From Macrocystis pyrifera (lineage: Eukaryota; Sar; Phaeophyceae; Laminariales; Laminariaceae), in contig JASSKH010000030.1 in the NCBI GenBank assembly GCA_031763025.1, forward strand, positions 2,673,197 through 2,737,196: a DNA stretch of 64,000 nt. The letters are read 5' to 3'. The notes below the pieces were generated by a model that worked only from the letters and a program-made list of their open reading frames with translations, searched no databases and was not told where the DNA came from. A program made the translations under genes and the position numbers. Each line of letters begins with the position of its first letter. Position 1 is the first letter of the stretch. Positions 1-11,765 of the stretch are shown here, piece by piece.

Positions 1-961
1 CATATGGATGACAGCTTCAATGAGTTAGTTTAATTTCCGGTGTGGCACTTCTAGAGACAGCAATGGGAGTACTATGTAACTGCCTCTTGGGTGCCGTACC
101 TTGAACACTACGTGATACGATCAATTCCCTTGTGCGGAGTAAAGGTTCTTTACTTCGCACAAATGATCTAACTAGACGACCAGCTGTGGGCGACCGCCAA
201 AAAAAATAAATAAAAAAAAAACGGTAGCCTGATTGTCTAGCTCACGTAGAGGCATGTTTCACAGTGTCGTTGCCAACCGACGCCAACCCAACCCATATAT
301 ATATATGGGGGTGTGCCGGGGGGGGGGGGTACATAGTAATTGTAACCTACGACGGACCCCAAACGCCATGTACTGCGATGTCCCTCAAAATAAGGAACTT
401 TTTTTATTAAATAATAGTATAAAATGTTTCTCTTATTTAGGTACATGTTGATATCCGCTTATGCTCATACACCATTTTTGTTCTGAATCGTATTGATAAT
501 ATGTTTTCACCGTAAATATATGTAAAACAAACATGCCTCCGTATTGTAGGTAAATTGTTAAAAAAGAACGCAAAAACCGAAAATGGGATTCCAACGATAC
601 TAGTGTATAGTGTACTGCAGAAGCTGTAGGTCCTCAGTTGAGGGCCCCCTCTCTTAAACCCCTGTGGGGGTGGCGGCTTACTCTCTGAGCTCCTCACGTG
701 CGGAGCTCAATATCTCTCGGCCCAAAACACGCACGACTGCGAAGAAGTTGTTTCGCGCAACCAGATCAGGATTCTGTATGCGCTATTAATAGTCCTGAAA
801 CAAGTAGTCTAGTAAAAACGTGATATGCTAGCCGGTATGCTAATAGGTGCTCACTTGAGGCGCTCAACCGGTTGGAAAATATTGCCTCAGAAGGTAAAAA
901 GTGCAACCTACCTACGATCGAGCCGTTGGATGTGTCTAGTACAACGTTATACCCCTCCCTT
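1..961. other. No gene seen; AT-rich intergenic sequence
   Basis: No open frame here shows coding character. The stretch has an A-rich run near 200–221, a G run near 319–328 and short AT repeats. It looks like ordinary noncoding DNA. Confidence 0.5.
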
Positions 962-1056
962 AGCCCGTTTTAAGACTGCAGTCCCCTTCTGGGCGCAAAA
1001 CACTTGGAATTAGAGTCAGGTTTAGGATTATGGGGAGTGCAACACTGAAAGGGTTT
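962..1056. mobile_element. Relic of MITE family 2 (palindromic, ~90 bp)
   Basis: The core GACTGCAGTCCCC is followed by a diverged CTGGGCGCAAAACACTTGG and a weak mirror-image right half. It aligns with the better-preserved copies at 57016, 58701 and 58835. This is an old, eroded copy. Confidence 0.5.
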
Positions 1057-1296
1057 AACCGTAGCATCACGCACCTACCCAAACAGTACTCGTATATATA
1101 TACGTGTAGGTTTTTAATCGTCACTTTGACTTTCCAGCCTAACTCGTAGGAGGGTTTTACCCTCAGCGATCTTCACGAGTACCCCTAACTACCGTTCCCA
1201 TCCCTGCCGCCGCTGCCGGTTGGCAAACCGGGGCTTCAAGAGACAAAATACGTTGAATGGAAGGCTTGGCCGTTCCTGACACGATAGCCGTACTGA

Positions 1297-1363
1297 GGGC
1301 TGTGATTGGTTCAACGCACACATATATATTATATAGGCTGTAATTGGTTCAACTCACACACTC

Positions 1364-1393
<30 letters not shown>
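1297..1393. repeat. Direct repeat of a GGCTGTGATTGGTTCAAC motif with TA microsatellite
   Basis: GGCTGTGATTGGTTCAAC is followed about 38 bp later by GGCTGTAATTGGTTCAAC. Each is followed by CACACA and then TA repeats, the second running to about 1393. It is simple noncoding repeat DNA. Confidence 0.6.
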
Positions 1394-1397
<4 letters not shown>

Positions 1398-1823
1398 GTA
1401 GACGGGTTGTGGTTGCACGTGTGGTACACCTGGTACAAAGTGGACCGACTGTGATCGGTGCAACACATGCCAGGAATACGTATCTGAACGGACTATGGTT
1501 GGTGTCACGCATACAGTATGCGATAACACTTGAGAACCTCTAAGTTTAGGCCAGGGTCGAATTACTATGTGTGTCCAACTCGATTTTCAGTATAAAAGGG
1601 TCACATAATCATCATCGTCCAAAACTCGAGCCTGAATTATTAACTCCCAAATTATTAAGTTATGTCGCGCAGTACACGCGCAATATATAAGGGTATACAT
1701 GTACCCCGAAGACTGCTTGCCTCCGTGAAGCCCTCTCCAGAAACAGCGAAGATAAGAGACGGTAAGCTTAGAAGAGTAAGAACTAAGTATGTTCCAGTCA
1801 AAAACTGTCGATGGTAATGCAGA

Positions 1824-1924
1824 ACGGAGGGACGGAGGAAGGGGGGGGTAGGGAGGAAGGGTAGGGAGGAAGGGTAGGGAGGGAGGGAGGGAGGGAGGGG
1901 GGGGGGGGAGGGAGGGAGGGAAGA
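1824..1924. repeat. Purine-only GGGA/GGGT tract
   Basis: About 100 bp of almost uninterrupted purines is built from GGGA, GGAAGG and GGGT units and includes a run of about 14 G. It meets the simple criteria for G-quadruplex or triplex formation. No coding role is visible. Confidence 0.7.
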
Positions 1925-2194
1925 GGCTGAAGTTATCGTACTGTACCTGATTGACGAAGGTTAAGCTCGAAGAGCTGGAAGGGTGAAGAGGGGGGAGGGA
2001 TTCTACCCTCTAGTTGCCGTCGCAAATGAAGAATAGAGAAAAATATAGCACTCGCACCAAGTGCACCGGGATCAAACGGTAACGGGGAACAGTGACTCGG
2101 AGCAGCTCCTACACTCTGCTGGCACACACAGACCAGCGGCAGGACCTTGACCTGGTGCTACGCTGACGGTGCCAACGAAACAACTACTAGCAGC

Positions 2195-2256
2195 GACGTC
2201 GTCGCTACTAATAGCGGCGACGAAGTCACTACTACTGCAGCAGTAGCGACGACGTC
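2195..2256. repeat. Perfect 15-bp inverted repeat
   Basis: GACGTCGTCGCTACT at 2195–2209 is the exact reverse complement of AGTAGCGACGACGTC at 2242–2256, with a 32-bp loop between. The arms are rich in CG and in TACTG/CAG triplets. It would extrude as a hairpin. Function unknown. Confidence 0.65.
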
Positions 2257-3697
2257 AATGCTGTTGCTGTATCTCTACAAGACGCCCAAAGCGTGTAGTT
2301 CCCCTTGAGAATTTTCAATTCGCCGGTGTCCTCTCATCGCCCCTCGCCAGACTCTCAGAGTAACACAGTCGATCAACCCCATGAGGCAGCCGTAACATGC
2401 TGAGTACACACCACGAGCTGTATTATAGCAGTCAGCGCTGACATGCTGTCTCAGTGACAATGGTGAAGACCACCCTACGGCCAAGTTTTGTTTAGCCAAC
2501 CATATACAATACTTCGGAGTGTGCCTCAAAGGTACTGGCTCTAGACGCGAGATATGCATGATGCAAGAGGGTGGCGTTTTGCAGATGGCTATGAGTTGAC
2601 ATGATATGATAATATAGTACAGTAGCATTCATGTAGGATAAGGAGGTGGGTGAAAAGGTATGAACTATTTCTTTGTTTGTTTTACGTTTATTTGGAGACA
2701 GCATCCAAAATAATTTTCACGTAGCGTTGTTGACTGCTACCCGTGTGGTCATGGTGCATATGGTGCGTGCTATATATAGTATGGGTCACACCTTATTTTT
2801 CTAAGAAACTCCTTACTATTCTTAGTGTTAGCATTATTAGTAGTAAAATCACCCAACAACCGACTTTGAGATAAAACTTTTGTACACACAAAAGCCCGAT
2901 ACGCCATCCCAAGAGGTGTCTTTTCATGCATAGGATGGTCAAAATTTACATGGGGATCCAAACGCAGTGGGTACGTAACGGTATGTACAGCTCCTCAGGT
3001 GGCACAGCAGTTGAGCGGCTCCATCAGCAACAACAATGGTTGGGCCCAAAATCGCAACCCATCTCCGTAGCACATCTCATATCTAACGCCATGGCCTTGT
3101 TGACTGCTGCGTCGCTGGTCGGGGCAGTCTACGATAGACAAGAAATTCACCCTAATTTTTCTGAGACTCCTCACTTGACCTTAAGGAGCTCCACACCTCA
3201 CCCGAAAACTGACTTCAACAAAATTCAGATTGCCTCCCGATGAATCATCCCATGGCCCAAGTATGCAATTAAGTCATTTTTCAAATCAAGATGGGCATTC
3301 CGATGATTTTGGGATAGGGAGCCGCGTCGTTTAGAAAACGTTTTTGCGGAAAAGTGCTATTAATACCTCTATCGTAGAACGCGTAGGTCATGGTGTAAAA
3401 TGTACGATGAGGCGTGCGATGGTAAGGGTGGTACATAATTTGTATGAAGATCTCTACGCGGTACCAGATATGCTGTACCAGTATACCTCCCCCACCAAAC
3501 GGAGCTGAGAGAAAAAGTTGGTACGCTCGCTAAGGCCGATGCGATTTTTTTTTCGAAGAATCGAAAAAAAACAAAGTGAGCCGAAAAAACAACAACAAAA
3601 AAACAAAGAATCACCAAAATAAAGGCCAGCCTTCGGTTTCGTTTTAATATTTGCCATGAAGAAACAACCGTGTCGATTGCGTCTCAACTCTCAAAAA
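2257..3697. other. No gene seen; noncoding stretch
   Basis: Several short open frames exist, but none has a codon pattern, domain or splice context that supports a gene. Later exons of the minus-strand gene at 4349–7673 might lie here or further left; I could not identify one. Confidence 0.4.
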
Positions 3698-3974
3698 CCT
3701 TGGCGCGAAGTTAAAAGTTCCGAAGCCGAAAAAAGTCCGCCTGTCGCCGGAACCAGCTCGTATGTCGTACTTCGGATTGTAAAAATCAACACGGGATCCA
3801 AATATATAGGGTATAGTTTATACATAGCTTCTCAACCTTGGCGCGAAGGTAAAAGTTTCGAAGTCGAAAAAAAAGTCCGCCTGTCGCCGGAACCAGCTCG
3901 TATATCGTACTTCAGACTGTAAAAATCAACACGGAATCCAAGCATATAGGGTATAGGGTATGCATAGCTTCTCA
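3698..3974. repeat. Two-copy tandem repeat, period 138 bp
   Basis: CCTTGGCGCGAAG starts at 3698 and again at 3836. Each copy continues through GTCCGCCTGTCGCCGGAACC and a GGGTATAG motif. The A run inside differs by two bases (6 versus 8), so no frame is held across both copies. It is probably noncoding. Confidence 0.7.
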
Positions 3975-4045
3975 GATGGCATGGGTGAGGACCTCCATCA
4001 GAGACAACAGTGGTTGGAGTAAAACATCGCAACCTCTCTATCTAC

Positions 4046-4130
4046 CTTTTTTAGGACTGCAGTCACGTTTTGGGAACAAACCACTCAAATCTTAAGCAAT
4101 TTATCCCCAAACGAGACTGCAATCCTAGCA
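4046..4130. mobile_element. Diverged copy of MITE family 2
   Basis: The left half TTTTAGGACTGCAGTCACG is followed by a GGGAACAAACCACT core and the mirrored CCCCAAACGAGACTGCAATC. It belongs to the same family as 57016 and 58835 but is less symmetric. Confidence 0.55.
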
Positions 4131-4348
4131 CAGTTCATATCTGTCATTTTAGCCTTCTTAACGTCTCCCTCAGTGGTCATGGTTGTACATCCAACAACAT
4201 CTGATACGTGATGATGCGTTGATGCCTGCAATTCGTAGCTTCAGGTGGGTATGATACACCTGGTATATATACTACAGTATATTCAGGAACATCATACGCA
4301 ACGTTTCGACCCTTCTTGTTTTTGGCAGGTCTCGAAAACCAAGGCCAC

Positions 4349-7300
4349 CTTAAGGAACTGGAAGTACAGCGACACGCCTGTGCCCATGTCCTCCAGCTCA
4401 TGCAGACGCGTGTCCCAGATGCTGCTCTTGCCGCCGCGGTAGATGGTCTGCGAACGGTTGTCTTCGGCCTGGGGCAGCCGCGCCCGACAACACAGCACCC
4501 CCGTCGCGGCATTCACGCAAGCGCGCAAACACACACACGCGCATGATCAGCACAAACGTCATGCATAAATAAAATAGGTACCGGGTACGACTGAACGCCA
4601 TGGTACGATATCGTGTGCCTCGTGTGTACTTGGGTGGAAACTACAGCAGTAACTCATTGTTGTCTTGAATAATGGAAGTATTAATTAAAAAAAAAACTCC
4701 TAAACTAAACAATTGCGTGTATAGCTCGAGTCATTCATTAGCTGATGTTACACACATTTTACACATATATATATACTGGTACCCACACGGCCCTAAATGT
4801 AAGGACCGGTCTGTATATTATAATTCAATCATAGTGGCACTTATAGTTACGTGCAGGGTGGTACTTGTGCCAATTTTGGGACAATCATAGTGGCACGCGT
4901 ACTTCGGTACAGGGTGGTAGTTGCTCCCCCTTTTGAGCACTTCTATTTACTCTGACTGATTCAACTGAACAAACTGCCCGTTAATAGGACAGACCGTGAT
5001 CTTCGTACAGTAGGTGATGTAGTTCCTCGCCTGCCGTGGTGACCATTTGTGCAGGATCTGCATATTAATAGTACAGACCCAACTCAGAAAACGCGTGCTA
5101 GATCATGGAGATTATAACAATCCGAGCTACTTGTAGATCTTGCAAGCTCGGGAGTAGAGCAGCCTTGAAATATCTAAATCATGAAGTCGCAGTCGGTGCT
5201 CTGTCCTCGGTTGTGAGCATTTTAGCAAACCCGATGAATGAACGAAACTAACGCAAGCCCGAACAGAAGGCGCTGCCAGTCGCAGCCGATTCTTCCGATT
5301 CAATCCGACCGCTCGTCGATGGATTCAATCCGACCGTTTCGATCGCTGTTTTCATCACCGAAATTTCTCGAGCCGATTGGTTCGCAGACATCTTCATGAC
5401 GTCGTTCACCGTCCATGTTGGTCCCCTCGCTAGCCGGGATGACCCAACAGCGTTTGGGGCGCGCTTCACCCCTGTTTTGTTTCCAAAACATTATCGGTAG
5501 AGTCAAGCGGGTGACGACGACTTGTGGAAGCACAATCAACAAATGAATCCACATACTCTTCGACGAAAATGTGATTAAAATGATGTTAATGGTGCCGACA
5601 TGCGCCATCGGCCAACATTACCGACACTATATGTAGCGACAATCAGCCCTACTCCGCGCGCTGTCACACTATAATAGTTCATCCCATCTGCGCCGAGGGA
5701 TTTCACAGGCACTGTATCGGGCAGCCTGCACTACAGTAAGCTCAACCGACACTATATATAGAGGGACCACAACTGTAAAATTAATATTACCGCGTTTGCC
5801 ACCCGGCAAAGTTCAGGCAGCATGAGCTTCAACATTGCACTACTACTCAACCGGCACTAAAGAGGGACCACAGCTGTATCATGAATATTACTTTGTTTGC
5901 CACCCGGCAATGTTCAGGCAGCAGGAGCTTCAACGTTGATCACTCATGAACATTATCCGAACTAAGAAAAAGGAAACCAAGGAAAACCAAAACCGAAAGG
6001 AAAAACTGCCGCTCTGGACAGAAATATATGGACTGTTTAAACATGAATATGAACACCAAACGATCCCTATATTCCCGCCCAGAGAATGGTATGCACGAAC
6101 TCTATTGTATGGAAAATTATATTCCATTCCTATCAATCTAGAGTACATCCCTAATTATATGAGAAACGTACCCGTTTAACGGTGGGCGGCACCCACGGCG
6201 TGTCCTCGAAGTCGTCGCCCAGCCCTTCGTCCACTATGTCTTTCACCGTCGACATCATGGGCTTGATGGCTAAGGCCGCCAAATGCCACAAGCGGGACGA
6301 GCACAACGAGAGGGTGGCACGGGATATGTATATATAATTTACATACCGTGGTTCTCCCTCCGACAATGTATCGTATTTACTGTAGTACGTTCCAGTCCGA
6401 CTTGAATTGAATGCCCTCTAATACCGCAGTAGGATGTATGTATATATATAGTCTCTCTCCTGTCACTCTGAACCAACCGAGTATTCCAGTACCGTATCGT
6501 GCGAACATCACAACTCTATTCAACTTTTAACCCCTAGACAACCCTATGCCGGTACATGCCGCTGAAGTGTCAAGTATGTTCGATCGTGCCGCAAATTTCT
6601 TTAAGCCTGACATTACTGTACATAGAGTATTAATATTAATAGTGTAATTTACCTGGTGCTCCTGAACCCTTTTGCTGCAGTGCTGCACTGTACATGTACC
6701 TAACCTTAACTACAGCAGTTCAAAGTGCTTTGTCTCCACTAAGGGAGAGCAATCCTAACGGGGTTTAGGGTATGGTAGTTTGTATGACCACGGACTATGA
6801 TAGTTCTGACACAGCAATAATAGCAACGGGCTATGTAGGCCAGCATGAGACACAAAGTAAAGCACAGCCACAACAACAATGCCGCAATACTCGCGCGAGC
6901 CGCACGAAAAACATAGCACTGACTGCACCCACCCGTGGGTAGTACATTCTCTCCTCACACTCGTCGACGAACTAATTAATACCAGTACCAGGTATGGTGT
7001 ATGGTTCTCAGGGAACAGCAGCAGCACGTTGATACAAACGCCGACAGTAGTGTGTGTGTGCCGCAATCGGTAGCACTGCCTACAGAGTACAGATACTCGT
7101 GTACAATAATATTAATATCAATAGTACGAACGTATCAGTATGTACGGTATCATACGTACGAATAGCAACGAGAACAAACGGCTTCTATCTACTCTTATGT
7201 ACCAGCCAGGTATTTTATAAATTTTGAAATACGTCAGCTGTGAGTTCGACTGATTAAATAGTTGATACTCAACTTTTGTAGTATACCAGGTACCTGATAC

Positions 7301-7673
7301 CTGGTACCAGGTAGTATTTTATTTGTGTACTACCTGGTACCAGGTACCAGGTATACGATAATCCGAAATATGTCAACATGATCGAGGGTTTTCCGCGTTT
7401 CTCACTCTGCCTTGCCGCGTCATCATCATCGTCCTCCTCCCCGCCCTCCTCCTCTTCTTCCTCCTCCTCGTCACCATCATCATCGTCCCCCTCTCGCTTC
7501 ACAAGGCGGGTCGTCACGGCGGCGAGGAGCCCTCTCCCGCTATCCTCCGTCTCCTCTGCCTCGGCAGGACGGGTTGCCTGCTGTTGTTCTAAGTCGCCGC
7601 TCTGCTCGTCGTCGTGTTCGTCGACGGAGTCCTCGGCCAGTGGTACCACCGCTTCCTTCTTGCTGCGTCGCAT
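4349..7673 (-). CDS. Partial three-exon gene: acidic, possibly membrane-associated protein
   Basis: The gene model was assembled by eye on the minus strand. Exon 1 is 7673–7406 (start MRRSKKEA, then Asp/Glu runs; donor A|GTGAGA, phase 1). Exon 2 is 6269–6172 (acceptor CCTTAG, donor G|GTACGT, phase 0). Exon 3 is 4468–4349 (acceptor GCCCCAG, donor AAG|GTGGCC, phase 0). The introns are 1136 and 1703 bp, and the phases fit: 1+2, then 0+0. The three exons are much more GC-rich than the introns. The joined product is about 162 residues so far: an acidic N-terminus, a stretch with VKDIVDEGLGDDFEDTPW, then RGGKSSIWDTRLHELEDMG leading into GVSLYFQFLK. That last part resembles the juxtamembrane entry into the first helix of multipass protist membrane proteins, but this is an impression and no family is assigned. 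Later exons lie to the left or outside the window. The exact start and the exon 3 donor are the weakest points. Confidence 0.55.
4829..4940. repeat. Two-copy tandem repeat, period 56 bp
   Basis: TCATAGTGGCAC starts at 4829 and 4885. Each is followed by a variant of CAGGGTGGTACTTG. The repeat lies inside the 1703-bp intron of the minus-strand gene model. Confidence 0.6.
5741..5945. repeat. Two-copy tandem repeat, period 105 bp
   Basis: The units start at CTCAACCGACAC (5741) and CTCAACCGGCAC (5846). Both contain AGAGGGACCACA, GTTTGCCACCCGGCAA and GTTCAGGCAGCA blocks. Noncoding and intronic in the model for 4349–7673. Confidence 0.7.
7206..7305 (+). mobile_element. Short deleted relative of the CCAGGTAT foldback element
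   Basis: It starts CCAGGTATTTTATAA, carries the family block GAAATACGTCAGCTGTGAG and the TTGATACTCAACTT block, and reaches ATACCTGG at about 7298–7305. The same blocks form the arms of the element at 19290–19915. Only one arm remains here. Confidence 0.5.
7291..7353. repeat. 26-bp hairpin built from TACCTGG/CCAGGTA words
   Basis: The left arm 7291–7316 and right arm 7328–7353 are reverse complements with one mismatch in 26, around an 11-bp loop. The arms are themselves made of the palindromic word CCTGGTACCAGG. Confidence 0.65.
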
Positions 7674-8233
7674 CGCCGCCACCGCCGCCGCCCTGCTTTC
7701 CCGCTTCTTGGTCGGCAGCCGCGCTTATTGATGCTGCTTCAAGTCGCCTCCTGCTTTCCTTCCCTTTCCTTTTGTTTCGTCTCGTCTCGTCTCCTCTGTA
7801 TACCTACTACAGCACCGGTACGTCGTTCTTGATAACGCGCCGGAAGCCCCCGTAGTCAGCCCACTCCACCATCCATCCATGCAACCTGCAACCGGGCCCA
7901 TGAAACAAACAGCAACACAGACACACCCACACAGTTTGTGTGTTGCTGCTGTGCTGCTGTGCTGCAATGCGATCGAGCGAGGCCGTATCTAGGATACCGA
8001 AATATACGTTTGTTTTTGAAAGGTTGTAAAGAATTGCGAGAAAGAGCAGCACACACCGACTGATCAAACCGCGTAAACGCGATACAAACCTGGCATAAAA
8101 TACCATGTGGCAAAAAAGAAAAAGTGACGACCGCCCAGTGACCATCTAATGAAGCTCAAGGCAAGGCCGTAAAGAGGATAATACACCGGTACTCGGTTGT
8201 GTCGAACTCGGAGAGGTCGACCTCGGCTATCGA

Positions 8234-8264
<31 letters not shown>

Positions 8265-8437
8265 TGTTGCGCAGCGGAGCGCGTAAAGTAAAAGTCGAGA
8301 CCGTCAGTCGCCACTCACGGTGAGAGAGCCAGCCGTGTCGGTACGCTGCTTGAATTGTCCGTACAACGAGATAGACCGCCCAGCCCGCCAGATGTACTGG
8401 TATCGTGTAATTGATACTGGTACGCGTCTACACGAGT
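7674..8437. other. Upstream region of the minus-strand gene; no other gene seen
   Basis: A stop codon lies in frame 5' of the proposed ATG at 7673, so the upstream sequence is either 5' UTR or promoter. The rest has CACA and TACC/GTAC words and the CTG repeat at 8234. No promoter motif could be assigned. Confidence 0.4.
8234..8269. repeat. CTG trinucleotide repeat, nine perfect copies
   Basis: Nine CTG copies (8234–8260) run into TTGCTGTTG. It lies just left of the tandem unit array. No confident coding frame covers it. Confidence 0.8.
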
Positions 8438-9215
8438 TCGTGCAAAGCGAGAAGAGATTCCACCCGAGCTTACAGCAGTACCTAAGCACTGCCGTGGTAG
8501 ACGAAGAAAACAGCCACTACGGCAGTAGTACGGCGGTAGTAGCTGTTCCCCTTCCTGATGATGCGCCGTGGGTTGTCTTGGCGTCTTGGAGGGCGAAGGG
8601 AAGAGTCTGGAGAGGCCACGAGGTATATCTGTACGTGGAGGCCATACGTACACTCTCTCGAAAGTAGCTCAATACGGATACATTTATTTGCTGAACTCGT
8701 GCGAGTAAATATACTACGAGTGCCGCTGTAGATTGTGTGTGGATGGGTTACCGTACGTCGTACAGTACCAGGGTACTACAGTAGGTGCATGTCACACGTG
8801 GTAGTCGGCGAGTCGGGAATCTTGTTTTGAAGTGAATCGTGCCGCATAAAAACGAAACGACGAGAAAAGTGTGAGCCTTTTTGTGATTGGGCCGCACATT
8901 GCGTAGATCTATGCACCATCCACGTAGATCTGCTGTTGTTGTAGTAGACCGTCGTGCTCGTAGATGGATGACTGTTGAGGGTAACAACACGTCGCACTCG
9001 CAGCTCCATGGTGCCAGCTGTGAGCTGTGACAGTGAGTTCCACCAAGCTCGTCGATACTACAATAGTAGATCCTACATACTCTATGCAATGAACCGCGTG
9101 GCACCTAGAGCGCGCGTTCATATTGTGACGACCACGACGGCTCCTCACGCAGCTTCGCAGCACTCAATAAAAAATCATCAATCGGCTACCACTGGTACGT
9201 ACAGCAGTAGTATTG

Positions 9216-9314
9216 CGGGGGTCCATAGTTAATGGGACCAAATTTTGTTAGTAAAAATAGGTAAATATATAGGTTTTTATGTATACCATAGGTCCTATTA
9301 ACTATGGACCCCCG
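9216..9314 (+). mobile_element. MITE family 1, copy 1
   Basis: The left end CGGGGGTCCATAGTTAAT and right end ATTAACTATGGACCCCCG are inverted copies around an AT-rich core with TAAAAATAGGTAAATATA. Units 2 and 3 have a different sequence at this spot, so the insertion is specific to unit 1. Confidence 0.75.
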
Positions 9315-9380
9315 TGATAGTACTCATACGAACGAAGTTTTTTTGTCTCGTACCCTCGTACACGTGCACTTTTAGAATCT

Positions 9381-9402
9381 GGTGGTGGTGGTGGTGGTGG
9401 TG
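9381..9402. repeat. GGT trinucleotide repeat
   Basis: About seven GGT copies. Units 2 and 3 have only GGTGGTG at the matching place, so the tract is expanded in unit 1. Confidence 0.7.
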
Positions 9403-11765
9403 TATTTTGACCTCCGTACATACACGTGACAATGCAAGATGTCCGTCAGAAGTCATTGGCAATGAATGCATGGGTGAGATAAGGCCACCGAACCTGGATG
9501 AGGTTGATGATGTACTCACCTACGAGGTATGACCCTCCCAAAACATGAGAGTCCTTTTTTTTTTTAGGGTCATAACCCGCAGGTTCTCCCATTCATTTTA
9601 CGTGTGACATGATATTATGACGGCGCGAACAAATCAGCTTAAAGCTCAACGCCTCGAGTCTCAGGTCTAGCCCGTGGGTCGCGAAAACAGGCCACGAGTA
9701 CAGCAGCAGTAGTGGTCCCTCTATAGTGCGGTTGTCTACTACTATAAAAGTGCCTGTAGAAACGCTTAGTCAGATGGGATTCACCAGTCAGTATGTATGG
9801 TGGTATGCGGAGTAGTGCCGGTTGCTGCTACAGGCGTAGTGCCAGTAATGTTGGCTGGCACATACCGGAAATACAATAGTACGTATAGAGGGACCACCAC
9901 TCTGTACCTACAGAGTACTCGTACTAAGCGCCTCTCTATGGAAGGAAACGCAAGCACAAAATATTTTTTCACCAGGAGTATTGACTTGGCAAGCGAGCAA
10001 TAAGAGAGGCAGGCTGAGGTTTACAGGAAAAAAAGAAATTCGGGATTCATGATACTGAATGTAGTTGATTAAGATCGCACCCATTCTCAAGTAAGAAATC
10101 CAGCCTGGAACAGTTTTCCTTTTTCGTGTTATCAGTGCCAGGTACTACTGCTTGCTGTAGTTTAGGGCAACACAACAACAAACAACATACTAGGACCAGC
10201 TGGGGGAACTGCAGAACAGCAAGCAGCAACAGAGTTTCTTTGTCTCTACCCTCTTCCTGCCTTCTTGCCTTCCGTCTGGTCCTCATATGTCGTCCTTATG
10301 TTGGTCCATCAACGGGACATATCATAGGGCCGGACTGATCGTACCAGCTAACAGCAACCTTGTCCTCGGGACTCGGTCTGCGCCCTGAGCGTATTTTTGC
10401 TTCGTTTTTCTTTCTTTTCTTTTCTGTCGTTTTTCTGTTCCCTCTTCATGTTTTTCTTTGTTTTTTTCATTTCCTTTTTTTTTTTTCGAGTGTACGTGTG
10501 TATTAACTACAGTCTCTTTTGTACTACAGTCTCTTTTGTGATCACCGCAGGATTTCAGGGAAGTGAGCTAAAGCATCATCACTATTATTCAGGGATCTGA
10601 GGAGCGAAAGGGAGGGAGCTGGACATGTAGGGCAAAGAAATTGATTAGACGGGATGGAACAAACTAAAAATAATATCTGAAGCCCTGCCCTTGCCCGCCT
10701 TGCTTGTGCTCACCCGAGAATCCTTAGGAGATTGCTTGGTGGCAAGATCATTGTGTACCAACATGCTTCTGTACGGTTGTGTAAACCGACGTCACTGCAC
10801 TACAGAACACCCCAGGCACAAGCGGAGTGCTCCGATATCAACCTACTTGTACTGCTGCAACCATCGGCTCTATTAGATCTAACGACTGAACAACAACTAA
10901 CTATTAATAGATCCTTTCAACGTAGCGTATAAACAGATCAATACGAGCACATTGTACAACGAGTTTCAGTTTGCCAAGCAAGGCTAACTTTCTTTTGTAT
11001 ATTTGGAGTGGTGACAACCACTGAGAAAGAGCCCTTGCTGCTGACGGTGGCGGTGTGACGGCGATGACCTACGAGTAGGACCCTCCCGCCAGTCGAACGC
11101 GCCTCACGGTGTTTCGCGCTCGTTGCAAGCAATGTCTCCCTGGTTGGTGAAAACCCGACTTCCCCCATCCCGGCATTGTAGGGATGCGAGGGCTTATGGC
11201 CATGGGACTGCGGCCATGCATGACACGAGTACACCCCTCAGTCGAAGGGGGATACGAGAGAGCTCGTAGCGAAAACAAAAGCAGTCACGACGTCATACTC
11301 TCAATCTCACCTTATCCTCTATCGCTCTTCGTCCCTGGCAGCCACGGTTAGCGCGCAGCAGGCAGCAGGGGCGGTCCGCGGTCTCCTGAATGCCAAGAAC
11401 TGCGAACCACAAGCTACCACAGCTGTAGTAAATTTTGTTGCATCGTACCTGTTTCGCCGCCAACAGCGCGTTCTAGATTGGCGAAACAAAAAGCGGGGGG
11501 TCAAAGGTAACATGATGAAGTTTGGTTGCGTTTGAATGTTTGAATGTTTCATTAGAATTGAGAGTTGAGAGCATTTTGATTGGCCTGAAATAAGTGAAAA
11601 GTGGTGAACGAAGAGGAACATCCGCCTGCAATAATGCCTGCCCAAGTTCCAGGTGTGTAAGCCCATAATACATCATGCACGCGCCCCCTTCCCGCTGTCA
11701 CTCTCGACCGCTTCCCTTCGTGACCTGGTACTGCAAAACTTCTTTGCCCACCACCACTACGGACG

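Larger units (their letters stand above)
8460..11765. other. Left flank of the unit 1 gene; no gene seen
   Basis: Open frames exist on both strands, but indels between units 1, 2 and 3 break the frame in all of them, for example near 10938–11278. The stretch holds a MITE, a GGT repeat at 9381–9402, T-rich runs near 10400–10490 and probably the gene promoter, for which no motif could be assigned. Confidence 0.45.

Noticed and set aside
8320..8667. 115-codon plus-strand frame at the left edge of unit 1
   Set aside because: It begins at a non-ATG codon, and the matching sequence in units 2 and 3 is interrupted by stops.
10938..11234. 98-codon minus-strand frame conserved in units 1 and 3
   Set aside because: The unit 2 copy is frameshifted by a missing base in the same stretch, and no start or splice context supports it.
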